From contig NZ_JAQFWQ010000041.1 in assembly GCF_027706725.1 (NCBI RefSeq), positions 1-57,217 on the forward strand: DNA of 57,217 bases, in the 5' to 3' direction. A model generated the notes under the pieces. It had not been told where the DNA came from. It searched no databases and saw nothing but the letters and a program-made list of their open reading frames with translations. Below, piece by piece: positions 51,849-57,217 of the stretch (position 1 is the first letter of the stretch; the number at the start of each line of letters is the position of its first letter). Both the position numbers and the translations under genes were made by a program. Origin of the DNA: Nocardiopsis endophytica (GTDB lineage: Bacteria; Actinomycetota; Actinomycetes; Streptosporangiales; Streptosporangiaceae).

Positions 51849-52319
51849 GTGCGGTTGGATCGGGTCGATGAGCGGATCATCGCCATTCTCGGCGCCGACG
51901 CGCGCACGAGCTTCGCCGACATCGGATCGGCCGTGGGGCTGTCCGCCTCGGCGGTCAAGCGCCGCGTCGACCGCCTGGTGGAGTCCGGCGCGATCCGCGG
52001 GTTCACCGTCGTGCTGGAGCCGTCCTCGATCGGGTGGACCACCGAGGCGTTCATCGAGGTGTACTGCCGCCCCCGCACCTCCCCGGCGGAGATCCGGGCC
52101 GGGCTGTCGGGCTACGCCGAGGTGACCTCGGCCTGCACGGTGACCGGCGAGGCCGACGCGATGGTGCAGGTCCGGGCCCGGGACATGCAGCACCTGGAGG
52201 AGACCATCGAGCGGATCTGCGCCGAGCCGTTCGTGGTGCGGACCAAGAGCACGCTGGTGCTGTCGCGGCTGGTCGACCAGCCCATGCTGGCCGGGTCCGC
52301 CGAGGGGCGCCCCGCCTGA
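51849..52319 (+). CDS. Lrp/AsnC-family transcriptional regulator
   Basis: A 156-residue feast/famine regulator: N-terminal HTH (LDRVDERIIAILGADARTSFADIG, GLSASAVKRRVDRLVESGAI) and C-terminal RAM ligand-binding domain (CTVTGEADAMVQVRARDMQHLEETI). The GTG at 51849 has TGAGGAGCGGG upstream. It is convergent with the amino-acid monooxygenase/amidase/permease set, and control of that set by an amino acid is the natural guess. Confidence 0.88.
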   Translation: MRLDRVDERIIAILGADARTSFADIGSAVGLSASAVKRRVDRLVESGAIRGFTVVLEPSSIGWTTEAFIEVYCRPRTSPAEIRAGLSGYAEVTSACTVTGEADAMVQVRARDMQHLEETIERICAEPFVVRTKSTLVLSRLVDQPMLAGSAEGRPA

Positions 52320-52339
52320 CGCCGGACTCCGCGGCGCGC

Positions 52340-52375
52340 GCGGGCCCACACCCTGGTTCGAGGGTGTGGGCCCGC
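52340..52375. terminator. Perfect 15-bp bidirectional terminator hairpin
   Basis: GCGGGCCCACACCCT (52340-52354), loop GGTTCG, AGGGTGTGGGCCCGC (52361-52375), between the convergent Lrp and monooxygenase genes. Confidence 0.8.
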
Positions 52376-52437
52376 CGCCGTCTCGGGTCGGCGCTTCGGC
52401 CGGTGTGGATTCGGCCGGTGCGAGGATCGGCGCCCGG

Positions 52438-54147
52438 TCAGTCCTCGGGCAGCTCGACCGGGGCGATCCCGTCGAAGACGTCGCCCGGCCCGGGGTTGGC
52501 GGGGTCGGTGGCGCCGCCGAAGTGGTTCATCACGCCCCACACCGCGTTGAGCGCGGTCTGCACCGCGCCCTCGGCCCACCCGGCGGTCCAGGAGATGTCG
52601 TCCCCGGCCAGGAACAGGCCGCGGTGGCGCGGGTCCAGCCGGTCCTGCTTGAAGTGGGTGAACAGCCGGCGCTGGTAGCGGTAGTGGCCGGGCAGGTTGG
52701 CCTTGAAGGCGCCCATGAAGTACGGCTCGGCCTCCCAGGACACCGTCACCGGGTCGCCGGTGATGTGCGCGCGGATGTCGACGTCCGGGTAGACCTGCGC
52801 CAGCGAGTTGAGCATGACGTCCATGCGCTCGTGCGCCGACAGCGGCAGCCACTTCAGCGAGTCGTCGCACCAGGTGTAGGACAGGCAGATCGCCGCCGGG
52901 CCGTCGCCCTCGCCCTCCAGCAGGTAGGTGCCGCGGGTCATGCGGTCGGTGAGCGTCATGCTCATCGCGTCCCGCCCGGTGGCCGGGTCGGTGTCCTTCC
53001 AGAACGGGCGGTCCACCGGCACGAACAGCTTGGAGGACTCCATGTAGTGGGTGCGCTCGATCGCGGTCCAGTGGTCGATCGGGAGCAGGTCCTCGTCGCA
53101 GGCGATCTTGCTGAGCAGCATCCAGCTCTGCGCCGTGAACACCGCGGCGCGGTAGGTGCGGATGGACCCGTCGGCGTCGGTGACGGTGATGTTGCCCGCC
53201 GGGTCGCCCGGGGCGGCGGTGCGGCGCAGCGCGGTGACCGCCGGGCGCGGGGCGCCGCCGTGCAGCGAGGACAGGGTGGTGCCCTGGTCCCAGTGCACGA
53301 GCTTGTCGGGGGCGTGCTCCCACAGCCACCGCGGCAGCTGCTCGCTGCCCCCGACGATGCTCAGGTGGTCGTCGTCGGCGCCGGTGTAGGTGACCCGCAG
53401 GATCTCCAGGATGGAGTTGGGGAAGTCGGTGTCCCAGCCGCCGGTGCCGAACCCGACCTGGCCGAAGATCTCCCGGTGGCGGAAGGAGGCGAAGGCCGGG
53501 GAGTCGCACAGGAACCCGTAGAACGTCTGGTTGTCCAGGCGCTCGACCATCCCGTCCCAGATGCGCTTCATCGCGGGCACGTCGCGCTCGCGGATGGCCC
53601 GCTGCATCTCGGTGTGCCTCGCCCCCTCCTCCAGGGTGGCGTTCCACGCCCGCGCGACCTCCTGGTAGACCTCCGGCAGGTCGTCGGTGGTGCGCGCGTA
53701 GTGCGCCTCGCCCTTGAGGTCGACCACGGTGCTGGGCGTGGAGGGCGCCAGCGGGTTGGGGAAGGGGACGGTGCCCAGGCCGGCCCGGTCGATGTAGTGG
53801 AACAGCGAGGTGGAGGACGGCGGGAAGCGCATCGCGCCCATCTCGGCGACCACGTCGTCGGGGGCGCCGTCGAAGCGCTCGGTGCGCAGGCGGCCGCCGA
53901 GCCGGTCGGCCTCGTAGACGACGGGGCGCAGTCCCATCTTCATCAGCTCGTAGGCGGTGACCAGCCCGGACAGTCCGCCGCCGATGACGGCGACCTCGGT
54001 GCCGTGCGCCTCGGGCGGCACCGCCCCCAGGCCGGCCGGGTGCTCCAGGTACGCGTCGTAGCCGAAGGGGAAGTCGGGGCCGCACATGGTGAGCGGGCGG
54101 CGCTCGGTGCGCTCCTCCGGAACGGCGGTGGGCACGGCGGACGTCAT
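52438..54147 (-). CDS. davB: FAD-dependent L-amino acid 2-monooxygenase (lysine 2-monooxygenase-like)
   Basis: A 569-residue flavoprotein of the amine-oxidase fold. It decarboxylates and oxygenates an L-amino acid to the one-carbon-shorter amide. Seen: GPDFPFGYDAYLEHPAGLG, then dinucleotide site VAVIGGGLSGLVTAYELMK, YEADRLGGRLRT, MGAMRFPPSS, GQVGFGTGGWDTDFPNS, and terminal AGDDISWTAGWAEGAVQTALNAVW. From memory these segments follow Pseudomonas lysine 2-monooxygenase (DavB) almost along the full length, making lysine the best substrate guess; Trp or Phe remain possible. The ATG has AAGGAGG. It is 91 nt downstream of the amidase gene and likely co-transcribed. Confidence 0.8.
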   Translation of the reverse strand: MTSAVPTAVPEERTERRPLTMCGPDFPFGYDAYLEHPAGLGAVPPEAHGTEVAVIGGGLSGLVTAYELMKMGLRPVVYEADRLGGRLRTERFDGAPDDVVAEMGAMRFPPSSTSLFHYIDRAGLGTVPFPNPLAPSTPSTVVDLKGEAHYARTTDDLPEVYQEVARAWNATLEEGARHTEMQRAIRERDVPAMKRIWDGMVERLDNQTFYGFLCDSPAFASFRHREIFGQVGFGTGGWDTDFPNSILEILRVTYTGADDDHLSIVGGSEQLPRWLWEHAPDKLVHWDQGTTLSSLHGGAPRPAVTALRRTAAPGDPAGNITVTDADGSIRTYRAAVFTAQSWMLLSKIACDEDLLPIDHWTAIERTHYMESSKLFVPVDRPFWKDTDPATGRDAMSMTLTDRMTRGTYLLEGEGDGPAAICLSYTWCDDSLKWLPLSAHERMDVMLNSLAQVYPDVDIRAHITGDPVTVSWEAEPYFMGAFKANLPGHYRYQRRLFTHFKQDRLDPRHRGLFLAGDDISWTAGWAEGAVQTALNAVWGVMNHFGGATDPANPGPGDVFDGIAPVELPED

Positions 54148-54238
54148 TCGGTGATCCTCCTTGCGGTGGCGGGCGGCCGGCGGCGGGCGGCCGGCCGCGG
54201 GGCGGGGGCGGTGTGGGGACGGGGCCGGTCCCCCCGCC

Positions 54239-55051
54239 TCAGACGGCGAGCGAGCCGTACAGGTCGGGCCTGCGGTCGCGCAGGTAGGTGGTGGCGCCGC
54301 GGGCCTCCTCCAGGGCCGAGCGGTGCAGGTCGGCGATGAGCAGCTCCTCGCCGGCCCCGGCGCGCACCGCCTCGGTGCCGTCGGGGGCGACCAGGGTGCT
54401 CAGCCCGCAGTAGTCCAGGGCGCCCTCGGTGTCGCAGCGGTTCACGTAGGCCAGGTAGAGCTGGCTCTCCATGGCGCGGACGGGGACCAGCGCGGTGGCC
54501 ACGCCGGTGTGCGGGTGCATGAGCGCGGTGGGGACGGCCAGCAGCTCGGTCCCGGCCAGCGCGTGGGCCCGGACGGCCTCGGGGAACTCCACGTCGTAGC
54601 AGATCAGCAGGCCGACCCGGACGCCGCGCAGTTCGGCCTGGACGACCGCCTCGCGGCCGGGGCGGAAGGCGTCCCGGTCGAGGTCGCCGAAGAGGTGGGC
54701 CTTGCGGTAGGCGGCCAGCGGCGCGCCGTCGGCGCCGACCAGGCGCACCGTGTTGTACACGGCGTCCCCGTCGCGCTCGGGCTGGCCGTACACCAGGGCG
54801 ATCCCGGCGCCGGCGGCGATCCGCGCGGCGCGGGCCCCGATGGGCCCGTCCAGCGGTTCGGCCAGCTCGGCGGTGCGGGCGCCCAGGTTGTAGCCGGTGA
54901 GCGAGCACTCGGGGCCGATGAGCAGGTCCGCCCCGGCCTCGGCGGCGGCACGGGCGACCCGCTCCAGCCGCGCGAGCCCGTCGGAGGCGTCCCCGCTGCG
55001 CCCGGCGCCCTGGTCCAGGGCGATCCGCAGCACGGGTCCGGTGTCCGGCAT
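54239..55051 (-). CDS. davA: Nitrilase-superfamily amidase (5-aminovaleramidase-like)
   Basis: A 270-residue carbon-nitrogen hydrolase with the Glu-Lys-Cys triad: GPECSLTGYN (Glu), YRKAHLFGDLD (Lys), LLICYDVEFPE (Cys). It would hydrolyse the amide made by the adjacent monooxygenase to the acid and ammonia; with lysine that is 5-aminovaleramide to 5-aminovalerate. Length is typical. GAGGAAGG stands before the ATG. Two CATTGCA motifs (55132 and 55185, 53 nt apart) lie in the upstream gap. Confidence 0.8.
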   Translation of the reverse strand: MPDTGPVLRIALDQGAGRSGDASDGLARLERVARAAAEAGADLLIGPECSLTGYNLGARTAELAEPLDGPIGARAARIAAGAGIALVYGQPERDGDAVYNTVRLVGADGAPLAAYRKAHLFGDLDRDAFRPGREAVVQAELRGVRVGLLICYDVEFPEAVRAHALAGTELLAVPTALMHPHTGVATALVPVRAMESQLYLAYVNRCDTEGALDYCGLSTLVAPDGTEAVRAGAGEELLIADLHRSALEEARGATTYLRDRRPDLYGSLAV

Positions 55052-55131
55052 CCCCCACCCCTTCCTCGGAGAACGGCGCGGGTGGTCCGCACCTGAGCCG
55101 GACCCACTGTAGACGCACGGATCAACGAATA

Positions 55132-55191
55132 CATTGCATGGACACAGGTGATGTGTTGCGTATTTTCGAGACCATCGACCGCTTCATTGCA
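55132..55191 (-). promoter_or_regulatory. Pair of CATTGCA motifs upstream of the amidase gene
   Basis: CATTGCA at 55132-55138 and 55185-55191, the same orientation and about five helical turns apart, in the 276-nt gap between permease and amidase. Lrp-family regulators often bind such phased sites; the link to the nearby Lrp gene is a guess. Confidence 0.3.
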
Positions 55192-55327
55192 CACCCCGCC
55201 ACAGACGCACACCGGTGCACGGCTCCCCCCCCTGAACGGGGCGGGCGCCCTGAAGCGCCTCCCGGAATGCCGGGGGCCGTGCCGCGTTCGGCGGCACGGC
55301 CCCTCATCGCTCCAGCGGCCGAAAGGC

Positions 55328-56800
55328 TCAGGCCTCGGCCGTCTCCGGCTCGGTCTCCAGGGTGGAGCGGCGCATGGAGTAGCCGAAGTAGACGGCCAGC
55401 CCCACCACCATCCACACGCCGAAGGTCACCCAGGTCGCCACGCCCATGCTGAGCATCAGGTAGGCGCAGGACAGCACGCCCAGGGCCGGGGTCAGCGGCG
55501 CCAGCGGCATCGTGAAGCGGCGCCGCAGGTCCGGGCGGCGCTTGCGCAGCACGATCACCGCCACGTTCACCAGGCCGAAGGCGAACAGGGTGCCGATGCT
55601 GGTCGCGTCGGCCAGGTGGCCCAGCGGGACCACGGCCGCCAGCACGGCGATGACCGCCGACAGGATCCAGATGTTGGCCGTCGGGTTCCCGCGCCGGTCC
55701 AGCTTGGAGAAGACCTTGGGGATCAGCCCGTCGCGGGACATCGCGAACAGGATGCGGGTCTGCCCGTAGAGCACCACCAGCACCACGCTGGCGATGGCGA
55801 TGACCGCGCCGATCGCGAAGACCACCGACCAGATCGGGGTGCCGGTCACCACGGTCAGGATGTGCGCCAGGCTCGCCTCGGTGTCCTGGAAGTCGGTCCA
55901 GGGCATGGCGCCCACCGCGACGAAGGCCACCAGGCAGTAGATCGCGGTGACGATGACCAGGGAGAGCATGATCGCGCGCGGCAGGTCCCGCTGCGGGTCC
56001 TTGGCCTCCTCGCCCGCGGTGGAGGCGGCGTCGAAGCCGATGTAGGAGAAGAACAGCGTCGCGCCGGCCGCGCTCACCCCGGCCATGCCCAGCGGCATGA
56101 AGGGGGCGAAGTTGCCGTCCTGCACGGCGGTGGCGGCGATCGCCACGAACATCACCATCACGGCGACCTTGACGACCACCATCGCGCCGTTGAGCCAGGC
56201 GCTCTCCCGGACGCCGCCGATCAGGGCGACCATGGCCAGCACCACCACGACCGCGGCGGGGATGTTCACGATGCCGCCGTCGGCGCCGGGCGGCTGGGTG
56301 AGGGCGGCCGGCAGGCTCGCGCCGGTGACCAGCCGCAGCAGCTCGTTGATGTACTCGCCCCAGCCGACGGCGACCGCGGCCACCGACACCCCGTAGGTGA
56401 GCATCAGGCACCAGCCGCAGACCCAGGCGACCAGCTCGCCCATGGTGGCGTAGGAGTAGGAGTAGGCCGACCCCGAGGCCGGGATCATCCCGGCCAGCTC
56501 GGCGTAGGCCAGCGCGGAGAACAGCGCGGTGACCCCGGCGATCACGAACGAGAGCACCACGGCGGGCCCGGCCACCGGGACCGCCTCGCCCAGGACGACG
56601 AAGATGCCGGTGCCCAGGGTGGCGCCGATGCTGATCATGGTGAGCTGGGGCAGGCCCATGGTGCGCCGCAGGCTGCCGCCCTCGCCGTGGCCGGCCTCCT
56701 CGGTGAGCCGCTCCACCGGCTTGCGCCGCATCAGCCGCTGCTTCACCGTCCTTCGCGGCGCCGCCGGCGCGGGGGCGCCGACCGTCTTCTCCTCAACCAC
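55328..56800 (-). CDS. APC-superfamily amino acid permease (cationic amino acid transporter-like)
   Basis: A 490-residue transporter with about 12-14 membrane segments. The start MVEEKTVGAP with RRKPVERLTEE before the first segment, the glycine-rich first helix LTMISIGATLGTGIFVVLGEAV, YAELAGMIPASGSAYSYSYATMGE and FFSYIGFDAASTAGEEAKDPQRDLP are typical of the CAT (cationic amino acid transporter) group. It lies upstream of the DavA/DavB-like genes on the same strand, so lysine or a similar amino acid is the likely substrate. A 276-nt gap suggests the two catabolic genes may also have their own promoter. Confidence 0.87.
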   Translation of the reverse strand: MVEEKTVGAPAPAAPRRTVKQRLMRRKPVERLTEEAGHGEGGSLRRTMGLPQLTMISIGATLGTGIFVVLGEAVPVAGPAVVLSFVIAGVTALFSALAYAELAGMIPASGSAYSYSYATMGELVAWVCGWCLMLTYGVSVAAVAVGWGEYINELLRLVTGASLPAALTQPPGADGGIVNIPAAVVVVLAMVALIGGVRESAWLNGAMVVVKVAVMVMFVAIAATAVQDGNFAPFMPLGMAGVSAAGATLFFSYIGFDAASTAGEEAKDPQRDLPRAIMLSLVIVTAIYCLVAFVAVGAMPWTDFQDTEASLAHILTVVTGTPIWSVVFAIGAVIAIASVVLVVLYGQTRILFAMSRDGLIPKVFSKLDRRGNPTANIWILSAVIAVLAAVVPLGHLADATSIGTLFAFGLVNVAVIVLRKRRPDLRRRFTMPLAPLTPALGVLSCAYLMLSMGVATWVTFGVWMVVGLAVYFGYSMRRSTLETEPETAEA

Positions 56801-57108
56801 CAGGGTCTCCTCGGGGGATGTCAGGCGACAGATTCCGGGCGCGCTCGCGGAGCGGATCCGAACGGACCCTGAACAGGGGGGAAACGCGCCTCGGCAACAG
56901 TAGCGATGTTACCTGGGCTACAGAACCATCGAACGTTGCAGGTTCGACCGAGAAGCCCCGCGTTCTTTGCGGTGTGGCGCAATGAAACGCCGCCCCATGT
57001 GGGTCAATTCACAAATTCAGCCTTGATGACCTCTGTCACGCACCCCTGTGGCGTGGATGTCCGAATATGCACAACGGATGCCCGAGACCCGGCGGTGGAC
57101 ACGCGAAA
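56801..57108. other. Upstream region of the permease gene
   Basis: No gene supported. This AT-richer gap must hold the permease promoter on the minus strand; I see no firm -35/-10 pair. Confidence 0.4.
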
Positions 57109-57135
57109 GGGCGGGGCGCCACTGGCGCCCCGCCC
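57109..57135 (-). terminator. Perfect 12-bp terminator hairpin
   Basis: GGGCGGGGCGCC (57109-57120), loop ACT, GGCGCCCCGCCC (57124-57135); on the minus strand it is followed by a short T-run (TTT). It lies 20 nt past the stop of the partial gene that enters from the right. Confidence 0.7.
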
Positions 57136-57155
57136 CGGAAGCCCTTCCGAAGGCC

Positions 57156-57217
57156 TCAGCCAGCGACGGCCACGGACGGCTCGCCGGACTCCACGCCCTC
57201 GTCCTTCATGTCCTCGG
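57156..57217 (-). CDS. 3' end of an unidentified gene (partial)
   Basis: Only the last 19 codons (EDMKDEGVESGEPSVAVAG) and the TGA lie in the window; the rest is beyond the right edge. Codons end in G or C with one exception, as in real genes here, and a strong terminator follows. The acidic tail identifies no family. Confidence 0.6.
   Translation of the reverse strand, partial: EDMKDEGVESGEPSVAVAG

Overview
The window is GC-rich DNA (coding frames end almost always in G or C, with GTG and TTG starts and AGGAGG-type ribosome sites) from a high-GC actinomycete. A SecA2-type accessory translocase, an orphan conservon-type GTPase, AfsR-like STAND/LuxR regulators and a DUF4081-GNAT protein fit the Streptosporangiales/Streptomycetales area; Nocardiopsis is my best guess, by inference only. 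I see no rRNA, tRNA, CRISPR array, insertion sequence or phage gene.

Layout. 0-24 kb is mostly housekeeping and regulation: an ADP-forming acyl-CoA synthetase, a two-component pair, secA2, glpD, an orphan CvnD-like GTPase, an NCS2 nucleobase permease, a HisRS, two tandem STAND-LuxR regulators, a truncated adenylate-forming-fold protein, an HSL-type esterase and an anti-sigma-like ATPase. 23.4-30.1 kb holds a CooC/MinD-like ATPase followed by a five-component peptide/nickel-type ABC transporter (four genes, ATPases fused); each unit is preceded by a palindrome with the core CGATAATCG. 30.1-37.8 kb holds pta and a probable catabolic cluster (aldehyde dehydrogenase, zinc alcohol dehydrogenase, hydrolase, luciferase-like monooxygenase) behind a TetR-type operator. 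38.2-48.7 kb is an accessory block. 48.9-57.2 kb holds a GNAT protein, a secreted S33 peptidase, an Lrp regulator and a lysine-degradation-like set (DavB-type monooxygenase, DavA-type amidase, APC permease), ending in the last 19 codons of a gene that runs off the window.

Two things stand out. First, nine copies of an exactly 62-nt palindromic element (25-nt arm, 12-nt loop, 25-nt arm) lie in intergenic gaps. They form three subfamilies that share the outer 10 bp of stem but have different, mutually complementary inner stems and different loops. Two stop codons (pta and, via a relic arm, the esterase) are made by the element's TGATC end. Second, the 39.6-48.7 kb operon encodes a class III cyclase-like protein and a P-loop protein that share an identical 15-residue motif (46 identical nt), at the C-terminus of one and the N-terminal region of the next. 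This is the arrangement known for bacterial amyloid signalling (BASS) pairs. They are followed by a domain of unknown type, a VWA-OmpA lipoprotein, two multi-pass membrane proteins and a PycTM-like (Pycsar effector-like) membrane protein, all with overlapping or near-touching starts and stops. This is the best candidate here for an undescribed conflict/immune system that joins cyclic-nucleotide and amyloid-type signalling to an envelope-located apparatus.
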